This document shows, in pieces, positions 1 to 6,808 of a DNA stretch of 10,098 bases. Both the position numbers and the translations under genes were made by a program. Under the pieces are notes generated by a model. It worked only from the letters and a program-made list of their open reading frames with translations, ran no database searches and was not told the DNA's origin. The stretch's first letter is position 1. Every line of letters starts with the position of its first letter. Origin of the DNA: Persephonella sp. (lineage in GTDB: Bacteria; Aquificota; Aquificia; Aquificales; Hydrogenothermaceae); NCBI GenBank assembly GCA_027081375.1, contig JALWKR010000284.1:1-10098 (forward strand), written 5' to 3'.

Positions 1-319
1 CAGCTGTTTTATGGGAGTTTCCTATTACTAGGTCTACCTCTTCTATCTTCGCTAATTCATCAGGAGAAACCTGTGCATAGCAACCTGTTGCAACAACTAT
101 AGCATTTGGATTTCTTCTTTTTGCCTGTCTTAATGTTTTTCTTGATGTTCTGTCAGCGTCATTTGTTACTGTGCACGTGTTTACTATATATACATCTGCT
201 ATATCCTTGAAATCTGTAAGCTGATAACCATGATTTACAAACTTTTCTTCTAAAGCTGATGTTTCAAACTGATTCATACGACAGCCAAGAGTGGCAAAAG
301 CTACTTTAAGTTTATTCAT
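1..319 (-). CDS. mtaB: MtaB-type tRNA t6A37 methylthiotransferase, N-terminal part, cut by window edge
   Basis: The first 106 codons of a radical-SAM methylthiotransferase are visible; the frame is still open at base 1. Members of this family convert t6A at position 37 of ANN-decoding tRNAs to ms2t6A. The visible part is the N-terminal UPF0004 domain, which holds one iron-sulfur cluster. Its three expected cysteines are present: Cys13 in TLGCRMNQFE, Cys49 in NTCTVTNDADR and Cys80 in ATGCYAQ. The TLGCRMNQFE and VTNDADR wording favours MtaB over MiaB or RimO. The radical-SAM CxxxCxxC motif and the TRAM domain would lie outside the window. The ATG at 317-319 is preceded by AAAGGTG at a good distance. 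The gene is divergent from the PmbA-family gene. I am sure of the family and fairly sure of the subfamily. Confidence 0.9.
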   Translation of the reverse strand, partial: MNKLKVAFATLGCRMNQFETSALEEKFVNHGYQLTDFKDIADVYIVNTCTVTNDADRTSRKTLRQAKRRNPNAIVVATGCYAQVSPDELAKIEEVDLVIGNSHKTA

Positions 320-358
320 AACACCTTTTCTTCTTAGTAATGATTTCTAATAACATAG

Positions 359-386
359 TTTATAGATTGTGAAAATTTAATGACAA
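359..386 (-). promoter_or_regulatory. Candidate sigma-70 type promoter for mtaB
   Basis: On the minus strand, TTGTCA (381-386, 5 of 6 match to the -35 consensus) and TATAAA (359-364, 5 of 6 to the -10 consensus) are 16 bp apart. They lie 40-67 nt upstream of the mtaB ATG, in the only non-coding space available. The background is AT-rich, so chance matches are common; the spacing and the pairing are what make this credible. Confidence 0.45.
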
Positions 387-408
387 AAAGCAGGAAAATC
401 AATATTCT
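380..408 (+). promoter_or_regulatory. Candidate promoter for the PmbA-family gene
   Basis: On the plus strand, ATGACA (380-385) and TATTCT (403-408) are 17 bp apart, upstream of the PmbA-family gene. The -35 element covers almost the same bases as the candidate mtaB -35 on the other strand. An alternative -10, TATAGT at 412-417, lacks a -35 at a normal distance. The -10 match is only 4 of 6, so this is a weak call. Confidence 0.3.
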
Positions 409-446
409 TGTTATAGTATTATTCATTTTAAAAAGGAGCCTGTATA

Positions 447-1763
447 ATGCTGGAAGATCTTTTTGAAATAGTAGAAAAATCTTTAAAAGATTATAAATGG
501 GATTTGTTCTTTCAAAAAAGAAAAACCTTATATGCTGATTCTAAAAATCTTCAGATAGATAAATTAAAAAAAGCTGAAGATATAGGGTTTTCTGTAAGAG
601 TAGAAAAAAAAGGTAGAGTAGGCTTTTCTTATGGAACAGTTTTTTCAGAAAAAGATATAAAAACTGTTATAGATAAAGCTTTAGCAAATGCTGAAATTTC
701 TGATGAAAAAAGTCTGTATCTTTCAACTCCTTATAAAGTAGAAAAAATAGAATACTACGATACTTTTGCTGTAGAACAACTTTCTGAAAGAGAAAAAGTA
801 TATATAGCTATTGATATAGAGGAGAAGGCTTATCAGCAGGATGAAAGAATAAAAACAGTAAGAGTTGCAAGTTTCCAAGAAACTGTTATAGAAAAAGGAA
901 TATTAAATAGTGAAGGAGTTTTTATAAATGAAAAGGGAAGTATTTACTCTTCAAATATTGCAGTTCTAGCTAAAGATAAAAATGATAGTCAGATAGCATG
1001 GAACACCACATCAAGTAGGTTTCTTGGTGAATTAAATATTGAAGATATGGTACAGGAAGCGGTAAATAACGCTGTATCTTTACTTGGTGCTAAACCTATT
1101 AAAACTCAAAAAATTCCTGTTTTATTTCCTCCTTATGCTATGACAGAAATTCTTTATCAATTTTTTTCCATGTTCTCTGGAGAAAATTTAGTGAAGGGAA
1201 AAACAGTGTTTAAAGATTTAGGAAATAAATCTTTATTTCCAGAAGATCTTACAATTGTTGATGATGGTAGATTACACAAAGGTATAGGAAGTTTTACTTA
1301 TGATGACGAAGGAGTTCCAACAAAAGAAACAGTTATAATAGGAGAAGGAAAGTTTCAAAATTTCCTTCATAGTCTTTATACTGCAAAGAAAACAGGAGAG
1401 GAAACTACTGGAAATAGTAAAAGAGATTTTAAAAACTTACCTGAAGTAGGTATTACAAACTTTTTTATAAAAAATACAGATAAAGACACAAAAGAATATC
1501 TTAAAGATAAAACATACTTTAAAGTGATAGAACTTATTGGGCTTCATACAGCAGATACTATAACAGGAGACTTTTCTGTTGGAGCTACAGGAGTTCTTTT
1601 TGTTAAGGGAGAACCTGTTCAAAGTGTTAAAGAAGTAACTTTAGCAGGAAACTTTGTTAATCTTTTAAAAGATATTGTTTTTATAGGAAATGATCTCAGG
1701 TTTTATGGAGCTATTGGAAGCCCTTCTGTTTTTGTTAAAGAACTGATGATTGCTGGAATTTAA
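447..1763 (+). CDS. pmbA: PmbA/TldE-family protein, non-catalytic partner of TldD-type metalloprotease
   Basis: The 438-residue protein has the length and layout of the TldD/PmbA family, whose TldD-TldE heterodimers cleave small or modified peptides in the cytoplasm. The N-terminal half (about 1-215) corresponds to the first family domain. The C-terminal half carries the family signature around residues 364-418: GLHTADTITGDFSVGATG, then LAGNF and IGNDL. The TldD zinc motif HExxxH is absent where it would be expected (about 233-248, MTEILYQFFSMFSGEN), so this is the PmbA/TldE type. AAGGAG at 433-438 lies 8 nt before the ATG and fixes the start. No TldD partner is present in the window. The stop codon lies one base from the 3' end of the tRNA gene on the other strand. 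The family call is firm; the peptide substrate is unknown. Confidence 0.9.
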   Translation: MLEDLFEIVEKSLKDYKWDLFFQKRKTLYADSKNLQIDKLKKAEDIGFSVRVEKKGRVGFSYGTVFSEKDIKTVIDKALANAEISDEKSLYLSTPYKVEKIEYYDTFAVEQLSEREKVYIAIDIEEKAYQQDERIKTVRVASFQETVIEKGILNSEGVFINEKGSIYSSNIAVLAKDKNDSQIAWNTTSSRFLGELNIEDMVQEAVNNAVSLLGAKPIKTQKIPVLFPPYAMTEILYQFFSMFSGENLVKGKTVFKDLGNKSLFPEDLTIVDDGRLHKGIGSFTYDDEGVPTKETVIIGEGKFQNFLHSLYTAKKTGEETTGNSKRDFKNLPEVGITNFFIKNTDKDTKEYLKDKTYFKVIELIGLHTADTITGDFSVGATGVLFVKGEPVQSVKEVTLAGNFVNLLKDIVFIGNDLRFYGAIGSPSVFVKELMIAGI

Positions 1764-1764
1764 A

Positions 1765-1852
1765 TGGTGCCCAGGGTGGGAGTCGAACCCACACGCCCGT
1801 TAAGGGCACTGTCCCCTCAAGACAGCGCGTCTGCCGATTCCGCCACCTGGGC
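1765..1852 (-). tRNA. tRNA-Leu, anticodon GAG, with encoded CCA
   Basis: Read on the minus strand the sequence folds as a class II (long variable arm) tRNA. The acceptor stem GCCCAGG pairs with CCTGGGC over 7 bp. The anticodon stem CTGTC/GACAG encloses the loop TTGAGGG, giving anticodon GAG (bases 1816-1818), which reads Leu CUY codons. The variable arm has a GCCC/GGGC stem closed by TTAAC. The T arm GTGGG/CCCAC encloses TTCGACT. The discriminator base is A at 1768 and the CCA end is encoded at 1765-1767. Stems are nearly all G-C in an AT-rich genome, as in thermophiles. The gene is wedged between two plus-strand genes. Confidence 0.97.
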
Positions 1853-1865
1853 AATGGAGATAAAT

Positions 1866-1894
1866 ATTATATGCAAGAGGATAAAAAAATGCAA
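1866..1894 (-). promoter_or_regulatory. Candidate promoter of the tRNA-Leu gene
   Basis: On the minus strand a perfect TATAAT (1866-1871) lies 17 bp from TTGCAT (1889-1894), which shares the important TTG with the -35 consensus. Transcription would begin near 1859, leaving a leader of about 7 nt before the mature 5' end at 1852, a normal arrangement for a tRNA gene. The promoter covers the start region of the nucleotidyltransferase gene on the other strand. Confidence 0.55.
1877..1891 (+). promoter_or_regulatory. Ribosome binding site that favours the ATG at 1889
   Basis: GAGG at 1877-1880 lies 8 nt before the ATG at 1889. The alternative in-frame ATG at 1871 has only GGAG at 1856-1859, 11 nt away and next to the tRNA 5' end. 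The protein beginning MQVVFLEKGADLDALSS from 1889 also starts directly at the first strand of the DHH domain. The 1871 start would add only six residues (MQEDKK). Confidence 0.6.
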
Positions 1895-4501
1895 GTGGTT
1901 TTTTTAGAAAAAGGAGCAGACCTTGATGCTCTCTCATCTGCCTATGGAATTACACTTTTATATCCTGAAACAAGAATTCTTCTGCCAGATAATGTTTCAG
2001 AAACAGTAAAAGTAGCTTTAAAAAGATTTAAGGATAAGTTTAAAGAAAAAATCATTGATAAGAACTCTTTAGAAAAAATAGAGAAAATATTTATTGTTGA
2101 TAGTCATAATATAGAACATGTTTTGAAAAAGTTTTCCTCCTATTTAGATGATAAAATAAGCATTGAAATATTTGACCATCACCAGATTTTAGAAAAGGAT
2201 TACCTTCCTAAAGAAGCTGCTATTCATATAAAACCGTATGGCTCTGCTACAACAGTTGTAGTAGAAGAAATAGTAAAAAGAAATATTTCTATAGATAAAG
2301 ATGATGCAACAATTCTTGCACTGGGAATATATGAAGATACAGGAAGTTTTACCTATAAAATAACAACTCCTGAGGATTTACACTTTACAGCTTTTTTATT
2401 AAAAAAAGGTGCAGATCTCTCTATTATTAAGGAGATTTTAGAAAAGAGAATAACAGATAAACAACTTCGCATTTTAGACCAGTTAACAGAGAATATTCAC
2501 TATATTTTTTCAAAAAACAGAAAAGTAGCTATTTCAACTGCTTACTGTCTTGAATATATTCCTGACATCTCTTCTGTTCTAAGTATGATAAAAGTTTTTG
2601 AAGATGTTGATGCCTTTTTTGTGATTATAAATACAAAGGGAAAAATAACAGTAATAGGTCGTTCAAAGGTAGAGGATATAAATGTAGGTAGAATACTAAT
2701 GAACCTTGGTGGTGGAGGACATCCTTACGCTGCAAGTGCAACAGTTAAAGGATTTACAACTGCAGAGGTTAAATCAATATTAGAAAACTTAATTTTATCA
2801 AATCTGTATAGAGATATTTTAGTAAAAGAGATAATGGATAAAAATATATCTATTTATTCATTAGATACTCAAGTAAAAGATGTAAAAGAAGAAGACTTAG
2901 AAAAACCTGTTTTGTTTCTAGTAGATAAAGAAAAAAAGTTCCAAGGGATTGTTCTTTCTAAAGTTATAAGAGAAGCATTAAGACATAATATAAAAAATGT
3001 AAAGCTAGAAGATTTTATTATTAACGACATATATGTTTTTTCTCCAGAAACAACAGTTGGGGAGATTGAGCAGTACATAGAAACCACTTCTCAAGATATA
3101 TTTCCTATAGTGGAAAAAGGATATCCTTTAGGAATGGTAACAAAAAATCAGATTATTATTGTATTACACGGACAACCTTTCTTTTCAGAGAAAGATATTT
3201 TTATATCTAGAAAAAGAGTTAAACCTAAGTACCTTAACTTTAAAAATAAATTAGAAAGATTTTTTCCAAAAGAACTTATTCAAGAACTGAAAAATATAGG
3301 AAAGTTAGCAAAAGAACTTGGATTTAGAGCCTATATCGTAGGGGGAGTTGTCAGAGATATAGTTCTTGGGAAAAAAAATCTAGATATAGATATTATTGTA
3401 GAGGGAGATGCTCCTATTTTAGCTAAGGAGTATGCAAGAAAAAATAATTTAAAGGTTCATACATTTGAAGAATTTATGACAGCACAGATTACTTTAAAAA
3501 GTGGTCTTAAGATAGACTTTGCCACAGCAAGAAGAGAAATATATGAATATCCAGGAGCCTACCCAAAAGTAGAAAAAGCTACACTAAAGGAGGATTTATA
3601 CAGAAGAGATTTTACTATTAACACATTGGCTATAGAAATTACAGAAGATAATTTTGGAATACTTATAGATTTCTTTAATGGACTTAGAGATATAAAAGAT
3701 AAGATGATAAGAATTTTACATCAGCTTAGTTTTGTAGAGGATCCTATAAGGGTTCTAAGAGCATTAAGATTTGCTGGTAGATTAGGTTTTAGATTAGGAA
3801 AACACACAGAAAAACTGCTAAAACTTGCTGTTGAGGAAGAACTTATGAAAGTTGCTCCAACAGGAAGAATAAATTTAGAACTTGTTTATACTTTTAATGA
3901 GGAAAAAGTAGTTGAAATTATCTTATTAATGAATCAATACAAAGTGCTTAATCAACTAATTCCTGAATTTTATTTTGATGCCAAAAGGGAAGAGATTATA
4001 ACAAGACTTAGGGATACTATTGTAAGTTTTGAAATGTTTTTTCAGAAAAAAGTTGATAGAGTCTCTAATTACCTTTTATCTCTTATGTACCATCTTCCTT
4101 TAGATATATCATACTTAATTTTAGATAAATATCATTTTCAGCAGTCAAAGAAATTTTTTGAAGAATTTTTTGAAAAAAGGACAATTTTTAAACAGATACC
4201 TACAAAAAATAGTCATCTGTACGAAAAGATAAAAAATATAAACAAAGATCTTCTTGTTTTTTTCTGCAGTTATCTTGATATAGAAACATCAGAAAGAATT
4301 ATTTCTATTCTGAAAAAGGAAGAAGAAAAAAAGCTTATTATTTCAGGAAAGGATTTGCAGGAGCTAGGTTTAAAACCATCTCCTATTTACAAAGAGATTA
4401 TTGAGGATGTTTTTAAAAAGTATCTTGATAACGAAATTAAAAGCAAAAAAGAAGCAGTGGCATATATTAAGATGAAATATTTAGAAAAAAATATGGCATG
4501 A
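1889..4501 (+). CDS. tRNA nucleotidyltransferase (A- or CCA-adding), DHH-CBS-NTase fusion
   Basis: The 870-residue protein has three parts. A DHH phosphoesterase part shows D11/D13 in GADLDALSS, D71, D96-H97-H98, EDTGSFTY at 149-156 and the DHHA1 motif GGGGHPYAAS from 274. A CBS pair spans about 311-424. A class II polymerase-beta-type nucleotidyltransferase follows: GGVVRD from 485, catalytic D499 and D501 in LDIDIIVEGD, RRD at 572-574, and EDPIR at 617-621, the family's nucleotide-selecting motif. The C-terminal helical part ends with GKDLQELGLKPSPIYKEI. Such enzymes complete or repair the tRNA 3' CCA. In Aquifex the work is known to be divided between CC-adding and A-adding enzymes. The flexible loop between motifs A and B (about 550-566) looks full length, which argues against a CC-only enzyme. 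A versus CCA specificity cannot be settled by reading. The gene probably shares a transcript with pmbA. Confidence 0.92.
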   Translation: MQVVFLEKGADLDALSSAYGITLLYPETRILLPDNVSETVKVALKRFKDKFKEKIIDKNSLEKIEKIFIVDSHNIEHVLKKFSSYLDDKISIEIFDHHQILEKDYLPKEAAIHIKPYGSATTVVVEEIVKRNISIDKDDATILALGIYEDTGSFTYKITTPEDLHFTAFLLKKGADLSIIKEILEKRITDKQLRILDQLTENIHYIFSKNRKVAISTAYCLEYIPDISSVLSMIKVFEDVDAFFVIINTKGKITVIGRSKVEDINVGRILMNLGGGGHPYAASATVKGFTTAEVKSILENLILSNLYRDILVKEIMDKNISIYSLDTQVKDVKEEDLEKPVLFLVDKEKKFQGIVLSKVIREALRHNIKNVKLEDFIINDIYVFSPETTVGEIEQYIETTSQDIFPIVEKGYPLGMVTKNQIIIVLHGQPFFSEKDIFISRKRVKPKYLNFKNKLERFFPKELIQELKNIGKLAKELGFRAYIVGGVVRDIVLGKKNLDIDIIVEGDAPILAKEYARKNNLKVHTFEEFMTAQITLKSGLKIDFATARREIYEYPGAYPKVEKATLKEDLYRRDFTINTLAIEITEDNFGILIDFFNGLRDIKDKMIRILHQLSFVEDPIRVLRALRFAGRLGFRLGKHTEKLLKLAVEEELMKVAPTGRINLELVYTFNEEKVVEIILLMNQYKVLNQLIPEFYFDAKREEIITRLRDTIVSFEMFFQKKVDRVSNYLLSLMYHLPLDISYLILDKYHFQQSKKFFEEFFEKRTIFKQIPTKNSHLYEKIKNINKDLLVFFCSYLDIETSERIISILKKEEEKKLIISGKDLQELGLKPSPIYKEIIEDVFKKYLDNEIKSKKEAVAYIKMKYLEKNMA

Positions 4502-4549
4502 AAATTGTGATTATAAAATTTAAGCACACGTCTAAGGGGAGAGTGAATC

Positions 4550-4888
4550 ATGAAAAAGAAAATAAAAAACAAAATTCAAAATTACATTATTAGTGGCCTT
4601 GTTTTTAGCATCTTTTCAACACTGGCTTTTTTTATTTATGAGTACTATCAGGCTACTAAGCCTAGATACTACAAACCAAACTATAACAAAATCTCTAATT
4701 ACTACAAAGGAGATATGAAAAATGTACCAGGATACTATAAGGGAGATGTTACAAAGTTAAAAAATTACTATAAAGGGGATGTTACAAAATCACCTAACTA
4801 TTATGTTCCAAAATCTGAAAGAGAGAAAAAACTTAAAAAAGAAAACAAACTAAAAAGAGGATTAGAATCACTAAAAAATAGTCTATAA
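4550..4888 (+). CDS. Small membrane-anchored protein with 11-residue Tyr-rich repeats, function unknown
   Basis: I do not recognise this 112-residue protein. A lysine-rich N-terminus (MKKKIKNK) precedes one hydrophobic segment at about 11-32, so the likely topology is N-terminus inside and the rest outside the membrane. Residues 39-87 hold four 11-residue units and part of a fifth, each starting with x-Tyr-Tyr; units 2-4 share YYKGD, and units 3 and 4 share YYKGDVTK. The tail (about 88-112) is highly charged and could form a helix. There is no lipobox or cysteine. AAGGGGAG at 4534-4541 ends 8 nt before the ATG. It lies 48 nt after the nucleotidyltransferase gene and 106 nt before the two-component genes, all on the same strand. 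That the frame is coding is supported by the strong ribosome site, the membrane segment and the repeat kept in phase. Confidence 0.8.
   Translation: MKKKIKNKIQNYIISGLVFSIFSTLAFFIYEYYQATKPRYYKPNYNKISNYYKGDMKNVPGYYKGDVTKLKNYYKGDVTKSPNYYVPKSEREKKLKKENKLKRGLESLKNSL
4664..4810 (+). repeat. 33-bp in-frame tandem repeat, about 4.5 units
   Basis: Units start at 4664, 4697, 4730 and 4763, with a partial one at 4796. Each encodes 11 residues beginning with a Tyr-Tyr pair after the first residue. Units 2 to 4 are most alike (YYKGD core); the first and last have diverged. The bases differ more than the residues do (TAC/TAT and AAA/AAG exchanges), which suggests selection on the protein rather than recent DNA slippage. 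Confidence 0.8.
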
Positions 4889-4926
4889 CATAGCAATAAC
4901 TATAACACCATTAATATAAGAAAACA

Positions 4927-4942
4927 TTCACTTCCTTTTCAC
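4927..4942. promoter_or_regulatory. Possible OmpR-family operator: two TTCAC sites 11 bp apart
   Basis: TTCAC occurs at 4927-4931 and again at 4938-4942, so the period is 11 bp, about one helical turn. OmpR/PhoB-type regulators commonly bind direct repeats with this spacing as tandem dimers. The site lies 53-68 nt upstream of the response regulator ATG. Possible -10 elements downstream are TATTTT (4954-4959) and TAAAAT (4968-4973), with no good -35, as in activated promoters. A five-base repeat in a short AT-rich gap can arise by chance. Confidence 0.3.
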
Positions 4943-4994
4943 ACAAACAGAAATATTTTTATTTAAGTAAAATTTGATAAATCTTAGGAGTAAG

Positions 4995-5651
4995 ATGAAA
5001 GTTCTTGTTGTTGAAGATAACGAAGAGTTAAATAATACATTAAAAGAGATATTAGAGATAAATGGTTACAATGTAGAAACTGCTTTTGATGGTGAGGAAG
5101 CTTTAGATTTTGCAACGTATTCTGAGTATGATGCTATCATTCTAGATATTATGCTTCCTAAAATAGATGGTTATAAAGTATGTCAAATCCTTCGTCAGAA
5201 AGGAATTAAAACACCTATTTTAATGTTAACTGCAAAGGATACACTGCAAGACAAAGTTAAAGGTTTGGATATTGGAGCAGATGACTACCTTGTAAAACCA
5301 TTTGAGATAGAAGAACTTTTAGCGAGAATTAGAGCATTAATAAGAAGAGCTTCAACAGAAAAAAGCGATGTGATTAAAATCGGGGATATAACAGTTGATT
5401 TAGCAAAAAGGGAAATAGTGAGAGATGGAAAAAAACTTATGATAACCCCAAAACTTTTCTGCATATTGGAACAACTTCTCTTAAACAGAGGAAAAGTAGT
5501 TACATATGAAAGTTTAATGAATAAGTGCTGGGGTATAAATGATTATCCAACAAAAGAAACAGTAAGGGCTAACATAAAACTACTAAGAAAAATTCTAGAG
5601 AACAAAGATATAATCCAAAATGTATCTGGTGTAGGTTATAAAATAGAATGA
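4995..5651 (+). CDS. OmpR/PhoB-family response regulator
   Basis: The 218-residue protein has a receiver domain (about 1-118) followed by a winged-helix DNA-binding domain (about 128-218). Receiver residues are all present: acidic E7/D8 in VVEDN, phospho-acceptor D51 in LDIMLP, T79 in LTAKD and K101 in YLVKPF. The effector part shows the OmpR-type ending YESLMNKCWG, TVRANIKLLRKIL and GVGYKIE. The ATG at 4995 is preferred because AGGAG at 4986-4990 is only 4 nt away and because the first strand MKVLVVEDNE begins there; a TTG seven codons upstream (4974) overlaps poor context. It is the likely cytoplasmic partner of the histidine kinase that follows. Targets are unknown, though self-regulation through the upstream TTCAC repeats is possible. 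Confidence 0.95.
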   Translation: MKVLVVEDNEELNNTLKEILEINGYNVETAFDGEEALDFATYSEYDAIILDIMLPKIDGYKVCQILRQKGIKTPILMLTAKDTLQDKVKGLDIGADDYLVKPFEIEELLARIRALIRRASTEKSDVIKIGDITVDLAKREIVRDGKKLMITPKLFCILEQLLLNRGKVVTYESLMNKCWGINDYPTKETVRANIKLLRKILENKDIIQNVSGVGYKIE

Positions 5652-6808
5652 AATTAGATCAGTTTTTAAAAGCCCGTTTAAAAATAACCTTTGTTATATC
5701 TTTAATTTCAACACTCATTTTATCTGCTTTTTCTGGTTCTATTTACTTTTTTTACAAGAAGCAGCTTATTTTAGAGATAAGTGACCAGTTAAAAAGTATA
5801 GCCTTTGAAATAGCAAAGAAAGTTGAAAATCCTGTTGTTGACTTTTCAATAGTAAAAAATATGAAAACTCCTCCTGATTCTTACGTATGTATATTTAATC
5901 CTCAAGCTGATGTTGTTTTTTATAGAGGAAAACTATGTCAGATACCTTATCATTTTTCAGGATTTCGTATTCTAGGAACAGATGTAGTCTATGGAGTTTC
6001 ATTTAAAAAAGAAGCAGGAGAGTATCATATATACGTTGGGAAAAATTTAAAAAATGTTTTAAGGCATATTGAAAAACTTAAATTTATCCTTTTTTATCTA
6101 ACTTTTGCTATATCTTTGATAATACTGGTAATAGCTTTCATAATTTCCAAAAGTATAATATCTCCAATTAAAGAGGTTTTTGAAAAACAGGAAAGATTTA
6201 CCCAAAATGTTTCTCACGACTTAAGAACCCCTTTAACAGTTATGTCTTCAAATCTGTACCTTATTGAGCAAAAAAAGTATCAAAATATAGAAAAGAATAT
6301 AGAAAATATTAAAAAAACTGTTGAATATATGAAAAAACTTGTATCAGATTTGCTATTTTTTTCTCAGATTGGAGATAGAGAAAAAACAAGAGTAAATCTT
6401 AATAATCTTATAAAAGAACAGATAAATCTATTTACTCCTAAAATTCAGGAGAAAAATATAAAAATAGAAATTACTGAAAATGGTACAGCTGAAATAGAAG
6501 CTGCAGAAAGAGATATGGAAATGCTTTTTGGTAACTTAATTGAAAATGCAATTAAATATAATAAAGAGAACGGAGAGATTATCATTAAGATTAAACCAAA
6601 GTATATAGAGATAAAAAACACAGGAAAATTAATAAAAAAAGAAAATCTAAAAAAGATTTTTGAAAGATTTTACAGAGAAGAAAAGTCAAGAACCACAGAA
6701 GGTTCAGGACTTGGACTATCAATAGTAAAAGAAATAGCAGATTACTATAAAATGAAAGTAAAAGTAGATGTGAATGATAAATATAATATTTTTTCTATTC
6801 GCTGGTAG
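5648..6808 (+). CDS. Membrane sensor histidine kinase, compact, without a clear HAMP domain
   Basis: This 386-residue kinase starts in an ATGA overlap with the response regulator stop, so the two are surely co-translated. Membrane segments lie at about 11-37 and 146-170, enclosing an extracytoplasmic sensor part of roughly 108 residues with two cysteines, Cys81 and Cys97. The phosphorylated His190 lies in VSHDLRTPL, only about 20 residues after the second membrane segment, leaving no room for a normal HAMP domain. The ATP-binding part shows the N box NLIENAIKYN (296-305), a G1 box reading NTGKLI (324-329), the F box IFERFYREE and the G2 box GSGLGLSIVKEI (352-363). The G1 box lacks the usual first Asp and second Gly, which is also seen in CusS-like kinases. 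The signal sensed cannot be told from the sequence. The last 14 bases overlap the convergent gene. Confidence 0.94.
   Translation: MKLDQFLKARLKITFVISLISTLILSAFSGSIYFFYKKQLILEISDQLKSIAFEIAKKVENPVVDFSIVKNMKTPPDSYVCIFNPQADVVFYRGKLCQIPYHFSGFRILGTDVVYGVSFKKEAGEYHIYVGKNLKNVLRHIEKLKFILFYLTFAISLIILVIAFIISKSIISPIKEVFEKQERFTQNVSHDLRTPLTVMSSNLYLIEQKKYQNIEKNIENIKKTVEYMKKLVSDLLFFSQIGDREKTRVNLNNLIKEQINLFTPKIQEKNIKIEITENGTAEIEAAERDMEMLFGNLIENAIKYNKENGEIIIKIKPKYIEIKNTGKLIKKENLKKIFERFYREEKSRTTEGSGLGLSIVKEIADYYKMKVKVDVNDKYNIFSIRW

Noticed and set aside
1437..1622. A 61-residue open frame on the minus strand inside the PmbA-family gene
   Set aside because: It lies opposite a well supported gene, is Phe/Cys/Lys-rich in the way antisense frames of AT-rich genes are, and has no ribosome site or recognisable motif.
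2869..3087. A 72-residue open frame on the minus strand inside the nucleotidyltransferase gene
   Set aside because: It is antisense to the CBS region and is Ser/Phe/Thr-rich, as expected from the complement of Lys/Glu codons.
4505..4517. A promoter for the repeat protein using TATAAA at 4512-4517
   Set aside because: No -35 lies at a normal distance and the extended -10 TG is out of register by one base, so I do not list it.
4387..4572. A 61-residue minus-strand frame spanning the gap before the repeat protein
   Set aside because: It starts and ends inside two plus-strand genes, is Phe/Ile/Ser-rich by complement, and no ribosome site supports it.
4706..4717. An internal AAAGGAG followed by an in-frame ATG within the repeat gene
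   Set aside because: Only 2 nt separate the two, too close for normal initiation, and the bases are explained by the repeat codons for Tyr-Lys-Gly-Asp.
4664..4810. A CRISPR-like array suggested by regularly spaced repeats
   Set aside because: The repeats are contiguous, imperfect at the DNA level and in frame within a gene, with no spacers.
4883..4907. An 8-bp direct repeat, CTATAACA, 17 bp apart at the end of the repeat gene
   Set aside because: The first copy is partly the end of the coding frame and the sequence is AT-rich, so chance is a sufficient explanation; no -35 accompanies it.
4974..4994. A TTG start for the response regulator seven codons upstream
   Set aside because: The ATG at 4995 has AGGAG just before it and begins at the first receiver strand; the extension would run through that ribosome site.
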